NCBI GenBank assembly: GCA_946183095.1
Contig: CAMHBE010000091.1
Span: 1 to 7,284 of the forward strand
Source: an uncultured Clostridia bacterium
Lineage (GTDB): Bacteria > Bacillota > Clostridia > Oscillospirales > Ruminococcaceae
Length of the DNA: 7,284 bases
Direction of reading: 5' to 3'
The position numbers and the translations under genes were made by a program. Positions 1 to 6,518 of the stretch are shown in pieces. The notes beneath the pieces were generated by a model, which saw nothing but the letters and a program-made list of their open reading frames with translations, did no database searches and was not told the DNA's origin. Numbering within the stretch: the first letter of the stretch is position 1; every line of letters starts with the position of its first letter.

Positions 1-105
1 GTGCGTTCAGAAATCGTTTATATAGGAAGCATCACTGTTACGGTCTGCAATATCTATATTGGAGCGCGCCGCATATTGCCTGTCTGGAAGTCTCAACCAC
101 ATTAT

Positions 106-138
106 CGCGGCGTGTAACGTTGCCACGCCGCGCGTGGC
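106..138. repeat. overlapping GC-rich inverted repeats downstream of murD2
   Basis: A perfect 9-bp inverted repeat, cgcggcgtg (106-114) and cacgccgcg (124-132), has a 9-base loop. A second stem, gccacg (122-127) and cgtggc (133-138), has a 5-base loop and shares bases with the first, so the two exclude each other. Neither is followed by a U-run on either strand, so neither is a standard Rho-independent terminator. They may slow or end transcription of the operon or protect the 3' end, which is inference. I see nothing definite in bases 1-105. Confidence 0.6.
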
Positions 139-160
139 GCCCGCCGCGTAGGCGAAAAAA

Positions 161-241
161 TCTCAAGCGGCAGCGTCCTCTCAACTCTCTCAAGCGGCAG
201 CGTACTCTCAACCATCTCAAGCGGCAGCGTACTCTCTTAAC
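161..241. repeat. three 27-bp tandem repeats at the murD2 3' end
   Basis: Copies lie at 161-187, 188-214 and 215-241, with exact 27-base spacing. The first 16 bases (tctcaagcggcagcgt) are identical in all three; the differences fall in the last 11. The third copy contains the murD2 stop codon (237-239), so the array begins inside the coding end and forms the 3' untranslated region of the transcript. There are no variable spacers, so it is not a CRISPR array. A run of six A (155-160) sits just beyond the array, giving six U in the transcript, but no stem pairs before it. Confidence 0.92.
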
Positions 242-1538
242 TCTCTCTCACCAGCTCTCTGAAATGCTCGCCGCGTTCCTCAAAATTCTTATAGAAGCCG
301 TAGCTTGCGGCGGCGGGGGAGAGGATGCAGCGTTTGCGGGTGACTGCCTTAGCGCGGGCTACAGCGTCGGGGAGGTTTGCTGCTCTGTAGATACTGCGTT
401 TTGAGTGATCGAGATCCTTTTCTATCTTGTGACCGCTGTCGGGGAGGAGTATCACATTTGCTATATCCGAACCATTGATAAAATCCGTCAGTTCGGTGTA
501 GTCTATGCCCCTGTCCATTCCTCCTATTATGATCGTATCGACCTCTGGGAATGCCATAACCGCCGCTATCGCCGTGCTGGGGCAGGTGCTTATACTGTCA
601 TTTATATACTCCGCTCCGTTTATTACCGCAACACTTTCGAGACGGTGCTTCAGACCCTCGAACGATGCTGCCGCTTTAAGGGCATCGCTCCTTTTGCATC
701 CGTACTGCTCCGCGATGCTGACGGCGATCGCCACATTATACAGATTGTGCCTGCCGAGAAGTTTCGTCTTTATATCTATCTTCTCCCCCTTGATATATAC
801 CTCATTCCCCTTTACGCATATATCCGCATCTTCCGTGAGTGAGGCGGTGAGCACTTCGGCGGGTATCTGCGGGGCAAGTGACTTGTTTACTATAAGCGTG
901 TCGGCGCTCGTCTGATACCTGTAAATATTCTCCTTTGCTCTGCGGTACGCCGCAAAGTCAGAGTAGTGGTCGAGGTGCTCTTCAAACAGGTTGAGATACA
1001 CCGCTGTATGCGGCGACGCTTTGACGTATTCGAGCTGGTGACAGGACATCTCGCATACAATTATCGTATCATCATTGAGTTCATCTATGCAGTCGAGGGG
1101 CGGGATGCCGATATTCCCTATCAGCACCGCGTCTTTTCCGCAGTTGTGCAGTATGTGATATGTCAGGCTCGATGTAGTGGATTTTCCTTTCGTTCCCGTT
1201 ATCCCTGTTATATCGTTCGGGCAGTACCTCAGAAGCAGATCGGTCTGGCTCGTGATGCGTTCCTTTACATCTTCCGGGATCCGGTCGAACAGCGCTATGC
1301 CGGGTGCTTTCATGATAACATCGAAACGCCCCAAACATCCAAGATAATTCTCGCCGTATATCACGTCAATTCCCTCTGTCTCGGGGGATGTAACGTCGTT
1401 TCTGTCCGCTATCGTGATATCGCAGTTCCCGAAGCGTTTCAGAAGCCGCAGGGTAGAGCGTCCCTCGCGCCCGAAGCCGAGTATCAGCACATTCCTGCCT
1501 TTGAAGAATTCTTTCAGCCTGTCAAAAAATAAACTCAT
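237..1538 (-). CDS. murD2: MurD2-type UDP-MurNAc-L-Ala glutamate ligase (probably L-Glu)
   Basis: A 433-residue Mur ligase, close in length to E. coli MurD (438), that adds glutamate to UDP-MurNAc-L-Ala using ATP in the cytoplasm. Motifs: N-terminal UDP-substrate domain with GFGREG (21-26); ATP loop GTKGKST (115-121); EMSCHQLE (163-170) with the Mg-binding Glu163; EEHLDHY (186-192) with His188; Lys202 in RRAKENIY, equivalent to the carbamylated K198; GRHNLYN (262-268); C-terminal domain with NDSIST (313-318), GGMDRG (339-344) and SPAAASYGFYKNFEERG (407-423). Compared with E. coli MurD, K319 of NDSKAT is Ile316, K348 aligns with Arg343, and Asp417 is Gly414, while T321, S415 and F422 are kept (T318, S412, F419). 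These changes cluster at the D-Glu end of the site. With murL one base upstream, the best reading is MurD2, which uses L-Glu and hands its product to MurL. Canonical MurD is the alternative for an automated call. Confidence 0.85.
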   Translation of the reverse strand: MSLFFDRLKEFFKGRNVLILGFGREGRSTLRLLKRFGNCDITIADRNDVTSPETEGIDVIYGENYLGCLGRFDVIMKAPGIALFDRIPEDVKERITSQTDLLLRYCPNDITGITGTKGKSTTSSLTYHILHNCGKDAVLIGNIGIPPLDCIDELNDDTIIVCEMSCHQLEYVKASPHTAVYLNLFEEHLDHYSDFAAYRRAKENIYRYQTSADTLIVNKSLAPQIPAEVLTASLTEDADICVKGNEVYIKGEKIDIKTKLLGRHNLYNVAIAVSIAEQYGCKRSDALKAAASFEGLKHRLESVAVINGAEYINDSISTCPSTAIAAVMAFPEVDTIIIGGMDRGIDYTELTDFINGSDIANVILLPDSGHKIEKDLDHSKRSIYRAANLPDAVARAKAVTRKRCILSPAAASYGFYKNFEERGEHFRELVRES

Positions 1539-1539
1539 T

Positions 1540-2859
1540 TCAGCCTCTCAGAAGCCCGATAAGTTCGTCGGGCACAAAGTTGTCATCGTCAAAATAATCG
1601 TCCAGCGTTTCCGGTTCGTCCGGTTCGCTGTCCATGTATCTTTTCAGCAGCAGCGGTATCTTCCCGCCCTCGCGCCGCTTGTATGCGCGGTACAGAGCGA
1701 GCCTTATCTCGTCACGCGTGCCGACACACTCGAACGGCTTGTCGAAGTCCGCGTACACCAGACCGTTGAAAAGTCCGTCAAACTGCCCGTCATCAAGCAT
1801 ATCCGCGCCGAATATCATTTGCAGCTTGTCGTCGTCGAGGAATGCCGCCAGCATGATATAAACATACAGGCATTTCGCGCATTTCCCGCACCACGAGTCC
1901 GTCTTCGAGCCTAAGTTGCAGCTCCTGAACACTGTCAGATATTGCGGGTAGGTAACGAACTTCTTCGCTATCTGCCATTCGCTCCACGGGCGCAGCAGGC
2001 TGAAATACTCAGGCGGTACGGTGAATATCCGCCCGCAGTATTCGCGGAAATCCCGCTCGAACTCCGTACTCTTGCTGTACTGGTGGTTTACCCCCGTGCC
2101 GCTGACGTTGCCCTCATTCGCGCTGCTCTCGTTTGACAGCACGATATAGCGTTTTCCCGTCACGAACGCCGCGAGGTACGCCGAAAACGCGACTATTGCC
2201 GAGAACGGTGTGTGTCCGTTGAGCCAGCCGTCGGCGTTCCTTGCAAGAAGCTCCGGGTGTATCGAGCGTTTCAGTCCGATGATGCTCTCGTCGCCGTAGC
2301 CCGCCGTGTGTGCGCAGTCGAGGGTCGTCTTCCGGGGATTTATTATATAGCAGCAGTTGCTTTCGCGGCGGTCTTTCAGCAGTTCCAGCGTAACGATGCT
2401 GTCCTTGCCGCCGCCTACCGGTATCAGGCAGCCGGAGCGTTTCCCGGCGAACGGGTCGGATATCGGGGCAGGGGAGGTGTTTTCCGGCAGTATCGTCATG
2501 AAGCTGTCAAAGTCGGTGTCTATGCCGTTTCGGTAGAAAAATTCACCCAAGCCGCTGAAATACAGCTTCTTCCACCAGCCGATGCTCCACTCGTCGAGTG
2601 CGCCGCACTTCACGATAACTTTCGGCGGGCAGGCGCATTTCCAGTAGCTTACGAGTTCCGCCATGCCTATCGAAAAAACTATCCGTCCGAGCGTCTCGCG
2701 GTCGAAGTTCTCCGGTATGCGGAGACTTCCCCATTTCCATGCCGGCCGGAACTCATATTCACCGATGCTGAAATGAAACGAGAAACCCTCATCGCCGATC
2801 TCATAGCCGTGATAGACGAACGTGTCGTATCTTTCGCGCAGTTCTTCAAACTTGTTCAA
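1540..2859 (-). CDS. murL: MurL-type UDP-MurNAc-L-Ala-L-Glu epimerase
   Basis: A 439-residue cytoplasmic protein matching MurL, the enzyme that converts UDP-MurNAc-L-Ala-L-Glu to the D-Glu form in an ATP- and Mg-dependent reaction, known from Xanthomonas oryzae. Visible motifs are a PP-loop-like nucleotide site PVGGGKDS (147-154), NGHTPFSA (214-221), SNESSANEGN (242-251), NHQYSKSTEFE (258-268) and a cysteine cluster CGKCAKC (324-330) with C314 just before it, which may bind a metal. The N-terminal ~140 residues are Trp/aromatic-rich and the C-terminus is acidic. The start is TTG at 2859, chosen because a strong Shine-Dalgarno site precedes it and the next in-frame Met is residue 66. The stop is one base before the MurD-family ligase ATG, and this pairing is the strongest support for the call. 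Other PP-loop ATPases (QueC-like, ExsB-like) share the nucleotide and Cys motifs, but the remaining motifs and the partner gene favour MurL. Confidence 0.83.
   Translation of the reverse strand: MNKFEELRERYDTFVYHGYEIGDEGFSFHFSIGEYEFRPAWKWGSLRIPENFDRETLGRIVFSIGMAELVSYWKCACPPKVIVKCGALDEWSIGWWKKLYFSGLGEFFYRNGIDTDFDSFMTILPENTSPAPISDPFAGKRSGCLIPVGGGKDSIVTLELLKDRRESNCCYIINPRKTTLDCAHTAGYGDESIIGLKRSIHPELLARNADGWLNGHTPFSAIVAFSAYLAAFVTGKRYIVLSNESSANEGNVSGTGVNHQYSKSTEFERDFREYCGRIFTVPPEYFSLLRPWSEWQIAKKFVTYPQYLTVFRSCNLGSKTDSWCGKCAKCLYVYIMLAAFLDDDKLQMIFGADMLDDGQFDGLFNGLVYADFDKPFECVGTRDEIRLALYRAYKRREGGKIPLLLKRYMDSEPDEPETLDDYFDDDNFVPDELIGLLRG
1544..1549 (-). promoter_or_regulatory. ribosome binding site for murD2 inside the murL 3' end
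   Basis: GAGAGG on the minus strand lies 5 bases before the murD2 ATG and within the last codons of murL. With a one-base gap between the genes, ribosomes finishing murL are placed to reinitiate on murD2, suggesting coupled synthesis of the two proteins. Confidence 0.75.
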
Positions 2860-2864
2860 TTTAT

Positions 2865-2872
2865 CCCCCTCC
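2865..2872 (-). promoter_or_regulatory. ribosome binding site for murL (TTG start)
   Basis: The minus strand reads GGAGGGGG here, followed by ATAAA and then the TTG start codon, giving a near-perfect GGAGG core 8 bases from the start. No ATG lies in frame until residue 66, which would remove part of the conserved N-terminal domain, so this site decides the start. A TTG start can lower initiation, and here it is offset by the strong site. Confidence 0.8.
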
Positions 2873-2886
2873 GGTCACGGGCGGCG

Positions 2887-3306
2887 TTATCCCGCGTCCT
2901 CTCCCGTAAGTTTCTGCAGCAATTTGTACATCTTATCCGCATTTCTTTTCTGATACGGCAATTCCTTGTCTTTCACCACTGACGCAAAGCTGAAATTTAC
3001 GTCCGCAGAGCCGGTGTCTGTGAGAAATTCCAGTGAAACTATGTACTGCCCCTGCTGTGTTATCGACGTTTCGCCGAACGTAAGCGTGACGAACTCATAC
3101 GATTCCGCACGGCTCGAATGTTCGTCGAACCTGTAGATCACGAGCCGCCCCTTATTTGTCAGGGTGATGTAGGCATATTCGCTGGTGGTATGGGTCATCC
3201 GCTGCACTTTCTTCTTTATCATGCCGAATACCGGGCAGAGGCTTTTCTCTTCGAGATTCAGCAGGGTCTTGAGTGAATCGTTCATTGTCCGGTCGTTTAT
3301 CACCAT
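2887..3306 (-). CDS. small protein with probable PH-like fold, function unknown
   Basis: I do not recognise this 139-residue protein as a named family. It has no signal peptide or membrane segment, so it is probably cytoplasmic. After a short N-terminal part (about 1-40), residues 44-110 alternate hydrophobic and polar positions as in a run of beta strands (for example YAYITLTNKGRLVIYRF, 44-60, and YIVSLEFLTD, 88-97). It ends in an amphipathic helix (about 121-134, NADKMYKLLQKL). Seven strands or so capped by a C-terminal helix is the layout of bacterial PH/GRAM-like domains, an inference from pattern only. A strong ribosome site supports Met1 over Met8. The gene sits 54 bases after the SDR stop and 27 bases before murL, so it is likely co-transcribed with the murL-murD2 pair. 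Whether it acts in that pathway is unknown. Confidence 0.75.
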   Translation of the reverse strand: MVINDRTMNDSLKTLLNLEEKSLCPVFGMIKKKVQRMTHTTSEYAYITLTNKGRLVIYRFDEHSSRAESYEFVTLTFGETSITQQGQYIVSLEFLTDTGSADVNFSFASVVKDKELPYQKRNADKMYKLLQKLTGEDAG

Positions 3307-3311
3307 AGTGG

Positions 3312-3319
3312 TTTCCTCC
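3312..3319 (-). promoter_or_regulatory. ribosome binding site for the PH-like gene
   Basis: GGAGGAAA on the minus strand, with 5 further bases (CCACT) to the ATG, is a strong site and fixes the start at Met1 rather than Met8. Confidence 0.75.
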
Positions 3320-3360
3320 GTGTTATCCTTCCTTGCCTGTAACTTCCGCTGTTTTCCGGA

Positions 3361-4053
3361 TCAGCAGAATCCTCCGTCCACTCCGAGCACCTGACCCGTG
3401 GTGAAGTCGTTCTGCTCGAAAAATCTTGCCGCGTGCGCGATATGATGCGGTTTGCCTATGCGCATGAGCGGTGTCGCATCAATGAGTTCCCGCATCTCGT
3501 CACTGTTCAGGTGCGCGTTCATGGGGCTTTCTATGACCCCGGGAGCAATGCAGTTCACCCGTATCCCCGAAGGTCCCAGCTCCTTTGCGAGTGCCTTCGT
3601 GAACCCGATAACACCCGCTTTTGCGGCGGAGTACGCCACCTCGCAGGACGCGCCGTAAACTCCCCACACCGAAGAGATGTTGATGATACAGCCGTTTTTC
3701 CGTCGTATCATTCCCCGGGAAATATCCCGCGTCAGCAGGAACACTGCGGACAGATCGATGTCCGTCATGCTCTGCCATTCCTCATCCGTAACATCATTTA
3801 TGGGCTTTATCAGCGAGATGCCCGCATTGTTCACCAGCAGTCTGCATTCGTCCGCATACTCACCGAGTCTGCGCAGATCCTCCGGCTGTGCGAGATCGCA
3901 CTTTACGGGAGTTGCTCGAAACTTCTCCGCCAAAGTATCCGCCGCCTCTTTATTTTTATGATATGTGAAGACCACGTCGTAGTCTGCGGCAAATTCCTCC
4001 ACCAGAGCAGCCCCGATAGCACCGGTGCCGCCCGTTATTATTGCCGTTCTCAT
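3361..4053 (-). CDS. short-chain dehydrogenase/reductase, FabG-like
   Basis: A 230-residue classical SDR, expected to be a cytoplasmic NAD(P)H-dependent reductase with a Rossmann fold. Visible motifs are the cofactor loop TGGTGAIG (7-14), NNAG (75-78), catalytic Ser128, and Tyr141 with Lys145 in YSAAK, then the PG motif after the active site (171-172) and the C-terminal GVDGG. The Asn of the catalytic tetrad, 28 residues before the Ser in E. coli FabG, is Asp here (D100), although Ser, Tyr and Lys are intact. The substrate cannot be told from sequence. Options are 3-oxoacyl-ACP reductase or the EF-P 5-aminopentanone reductase (YmfI-type) that is common in Firmicutes; the absence of fab genes here argues mildly against a fatty acid role. 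The ATG lies 4 bases after the Clp stop, so translation is probably coupled. AGGAAGG at 4065-4071 is the likely ribosome site, 11 bases from the ATG, a long spacing. Confidence 0.9.
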   Translation of the reverse strand: MRTAIITGGTGAIGAALVEEFAADYDVVFTYHKNKEAADTLAEKFRATPVKCDLAQPEDLRRLGEYADECRLLVNNAGISLIKPINDVTDEEWQSMTDIDLSAVFLLTRDISRGMIRRKNGCIINISSVWGVYGASCEVAYSAAKAGVIGFTKALAKELGPSGIRVNCIAPGVIESPMNAHLNSDEMRELIDATPLMRIGKPHHIAHAARFFEQNDFTTGQVLGVDGGFC

Positions 4054-4057
4054 ACCA

Positions 4058-6502
4058 TTATATACCTTCCTGCGTGTCCTTTATACCGCTGTCGGTCGTT
4101 TCTTTTGCTTCCGCAGCTTCCGTAGTTTCTTTCTTTCCGGCATTCTTCACGACGATACCGCTGTCACCTGCTGAAAGCTCTATCACAGCGGGCGTATCGG
4201 CTTCCGCTTCTATGATGAGGTTCGCTATCGGATCTTCGACTTCCTCGCGGATGACTTTGAGAATGTCGCGGCCGCCGTACTTGCCGCCGTGAGCCTTGTG
4301 TGCGATATACTTATACGCGCTGTCGTTTATGTGCAGTTCAGTGCCGTTCTCCGCGAGAGCCTTCACTGTATCGTCGAGCTGGAGCTTTGCGATGCCGGCA
4401 TAGTTCTCCTCCGTCAGCGGCGAGAATACCACGACTTCATCCACACGTCCGAGGAACTCCGGACGCAGGAACTCTTTGAGCGCCTTAATAGCCTTTTCTT
4501 TCGACATATCGCCTGTGGTCTTGCCGAAGCCCATTCCCGATTCGCCGGTAGATGAACCCGCGTTCGAGGTCATGCAGATTATGGTGTTCTCGAAGTTCAC
4601 CTTTTTGCCGTGTGAATCGCTTATCCTGCCCTCGTCGAGTATCTGCAGCAGAATGTTCATCACATCGGGGTGAGCCTTCTCTATCTCGTCGAACAGTATC
4701 ACAGAATACGGTCTTCTGCGCACCTTCTCGGTGAGCTGACCCGCATCGTCAAATCCCACATATCCGGGAGGCGAGCCGATGATCTTTGAAACGCTGTGCT
4801 TCTCCATATATTCGGACATATCGAGCCTTATAAGCGGCTCAACTCCGCTGAACAGTTCCTCCGACAGCACCTTCACGAGCTGTGTCTTGCCGACGCCGGT
4901 GGGTCCCACGAAGATGAACGAAGCGGGTCTGCGCTTTGTGGTAAGGTTCACACGGGTGCGCTTTATCGCCTTCGCGACCTTCTCGCAGGCTTCATCCTGT
5001 CCGATGACCTTTGACTTGAGGGTCTTTTCGAGGTTGGAGATCTTTCTGAACTCCGTTTCCATTATCTTCTGCGCGGGTATGCCCGTCCACATCTCGATAA
5101 CGGTGGAGAGGTCGGCAGCCGAGAGCTTCACTTCATTTATCAGCGGTTCGAGCCGTTCTATCTCTGCGGCGTTCTTCGCGCGTTCCGTCTTTATCTCGGC
5201 GAGCTTCTCGTAGTCTATCTCGCCCTCGTCCATTATCTCTTCCTCGCGTCGGTCGAGATCTTTTGCCAGGCGCCTGCACTTCTCATAGGCGGTGAGCTCC
5301 TCGCTCTTTATGCTTGCACACGCGCAGGCTTCATCGAGCAGGTCTATCGCCTTGTCGGGGAGATATCTGTCGGTGATATACCGCTCCGCCAGCGTGACAC
5401 AGGGCTTTATCAGCGCATCGTCTATTTTCAGCTTGTGGTGTTCCTCATAGTAGCCCTTTATGCCCTGAAGCAGTTCGGCAGTCTCGTCGATGGTGGGCTC
5501 CAGAACAGTCACGGGCTGGAAGCGGCGTTCGAGTGCGCTGTCCTTTTCGATATGCTTGCGGTATTCGTTGAACGTCGTAGCTCCTATGACCTGCAATTCC
5601 CCGCGGGAGAGAGCCGGCTTGAACATATTCGCGGCGTTCATGGTGCCCTCGCTGTCGCCCGTGCCGACAAGGTTGTGCACCTCGTCGATGAACAGGATTA
5701 TGGTTCCCGCGTTCTTTATCTCTTCTATCAGCGACTTCACGCGGCTCTCGAACTGTCCGCGGAACTGCGTGCCCGCAACGAGCGCGGTAAGGTCGAGCAG
5801 ATACAGCTCCTTGTCCTGCAGTCTGAACGGCACGTTACCGTCGGCTATGCGCTGTGCGATGCCCTCGGCTATGGCGGTCTTTCCGACGCCGGGTTCACCG
5901 ATCAGGCAGGGATTGTTCTTCGAGCGGCGGGAGAGTATCTGTATGACACGTTCTATCTCCTTGTCGCGCCCGATGATGCGGTCGAGCTTGCCTTCCTTCG
6001 CCTTTTCGGTGATGTTGGTGCAGAAGGTGTTGAGGAACTTGCGCTTTTTTGCAAGCGCAGCCTTTTTCTTTTCTTCTCTGTGCTTCTTTCTTTCGGCTTT
6101 CAGCTCCTCCGGCGACTTGTTCTGCTTGCTGCTGTCGGCATCCTTCACCGGGTTCGCGTCGAAAAATCTCTGGAAGAACGCGGGCATGGTGCCGCCTGCC
6201 TTGAAGCCGTCCACCGCGTCGTCATCATCGTCGTCATCATCATCGAGATCCTCGTCGTCGAATTCCTCATCGTCAATATTGTCGGCATCCTCGTCGAAGT
6301 CGGGCATACCGAACATCATATCTTCGCTGTCAACGTCGATATCCGACAGTCCCATCTGTTTGAGGTAATTATCCACCTGCGGGATGCCGAGCTCCTTTGC
6401 GCATTTGAGACAGTACCCGTTCTCAAACTTCTGCGTCCCGCTCATACCCGACATGAAAACTACGGCGGGTCTTTTGTGGCATCTTGAGCACATCATATCC
6501 AT
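4058..6502 (-). CDS. clpE: ClpE-like AAA+ ATPase, Clp protease unfoldase subunit
   Basis: An 814-residue class I Clp/Hsp100 ATPase that should unfold proteins and pass them to ClpP in the cytoplasm. Residues 5-34 form a CxxC...CxxC finger (C5, C8, C31, C34) as in ClpE and McsA; the double Clp_N repeats of ClpC/ClpB are absent. A very acidic stretch (about 55-98, nine Asp in a row at 87-95) and a Lys/Arg-rich stretch (about 127-155) follow. AAA domain 1 has Walker A GEPGVGKT (202-209), Walker B ILFIDE (269-274), pore loop GTQFRG (244-249) and arginines 326/327. A charged coiled middle segment (about 400-455) leads to AAA domain 2: Walker A GPTGVGKT (533-540), pore loop GYVG (580-583), Walker B ILFDE (602-606), sensor N647, arginine finger R686 and sensor-2 GGR (743-745). 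MGF at 657-659 fits the ClpP-docking tripeptide. It is longer than typical ClpE (about 700 residues) because of the linker and a polar C-terminal tail. The start has a Shine-Dalgarno site; no CtsR-type operator is visible. Confidence 0.93.
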   Translation of the reverse strand: MDMMCSRCHKRPAVVFMSGMSGTQKFENGYCLKCAKELGIPQVDNYLKQMGLSDIDVDSEDMMFGMPDFDEDADNIDDEEFDDEDLDDDDDDDDDAVDGFKAGGTMPAFFQRFFDANPVKDADSSKQNKSPEELKAERKKHREEKKKAALAKKRKFLNTFCTNITEKAKEGKLDRIIGRDKEIERVIQILSRRSKNNPCLIGEPGVGKTAIAEGIAQRIADGNVPFRLQDKELYLLDLTALVAGTQFRGQFESRVKSLIEEIKNAGTIILFIDEVHNLVGTGDSEGTMNAANMFKPALSRGELQVIGATTFNEYRKHIEKDSALERRFQPVTVLEPTIDETAELLQGIKGYYEEHHKLKIDDALIKPCVTLAERYITDRYLPDKAIDLLDEACACASIKSEELTAYEKCRRLAKDLDRREEEIMDEGEIDYEKLAEIKTERAKNAAEIERLEPLINEVKLSAADLSTVIEMWTGIPAQKIMETEFRKISNLEKTLKSKVIGQDEACEKVAKAIKRTRVNLTTKRRPASFIFVGPTGVGKTQLVKVLSEELFSGVEPLIRLDMSEYMEKHSVSKIIGSPPGYVGFDDAGQLTEKVRRRPYSVILFDEIEKAHPDVMNILLQILDEGRISDSHGKKVNFENTIICMTSNAGSSTGESGMGFGKTTGDMSKEKAIKALKEFLRPEFLGRVDEVVVFSPLTEENYAGIAKLQLDDTVKALAENGTELHINDSAYKYIAHKAHGGKYGGRDILKVIREEVEDPIANLIIEAEADTPAVIELSAGDSGIVVKNAGKKETTEAAEAKETTDSGIKDTQEGI
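6218..6244 (-). repeat. GAY codon run encoding nine aspartates in the Clp ATPase
   Basis: Nine consecutive Asp codons (GAT/GAC mixed) encode residues 87-95, inside a longer acidic stretch with further GAT, GAC and GAG codons up to about 6340. Mixed codon use makes it less slippage-prone than a pure trinucleotide run, but its length may still vary between strains without shifting the frame. Confidence 0.85.
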
Positions 6503-6512
6503 ATTTCATCTA

Positions 6513-6518
6513 TCCTTT
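6513..6518 (-). promoter_or_regulatory. ribosome binding site for the Clp ATPase
   Basis: AAAGGA on the minus strand lies 10 bases before the chosen ATG. Two more Met codons follow at residues 3 and 4, but they would be 16 and 19 bases away, too far for this site. A nearer ATG at 6509 is out of frame. Confidence 0.55.

Noticed and set aside
1..105. Promoter for a following gene, from TATATAA on the minus strand near 20-26
   Set aside because: No -35 element lies at a suitable distance, and no downstream gene is visible in the window.
106..160. Rho-independent terminator after murD2
   Set aside because: The six-U run lies before the stems in the transcript and no stem pairs directly upstream of it; the stems are not followed by U-runs.
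38..220. A 60-residue Arg-rich open frame on the minus strand
   Set aside because: Its sequence comes from the tandem repeats and GC-rich hairpins, there is no ribosome site, and no family resemblance was seen.
161..241. CRISPR array
   Set aside because: The repeats are directly adjacent, with no unique spacers and only three copies.
237..1538. Ordinary MurD using D-Glu
   Set aside because: Loss of the NDSKAT lysine, the changed GGDGK motif and the adjacent murL make MurD2 the better call, though biochemical proof is lacking.
1540..2859. QueC/ExsB-type PP-loop enzyme for queuosine synthesis
   Set aside because: The nucleotide and Cys motifs are shared, but the length is about twice that of QueC, other motifs match MurL, and the neighbour is a Mur ligase.
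2212..2982. A 256-codon open frame on the plus strand
   Set aside because: It lies antisense to murL and the PH-like gene and has no recognisable motifs.
3433..4125. A 230-codon open frame on the plus strand
   Set aside because: It lies opposite the SDR gene, whose motifs are unmistakable, and encodes a Cys/Arg/His-rich product of shadow type.
5435..6487. A 350-codon open frame on the plus strand opposite the Clp gene
   Set aside because: It is the mirror of a strongly conserved AAA+ coding region; its length follows from codon bias, and the product shows no recognisable domain.
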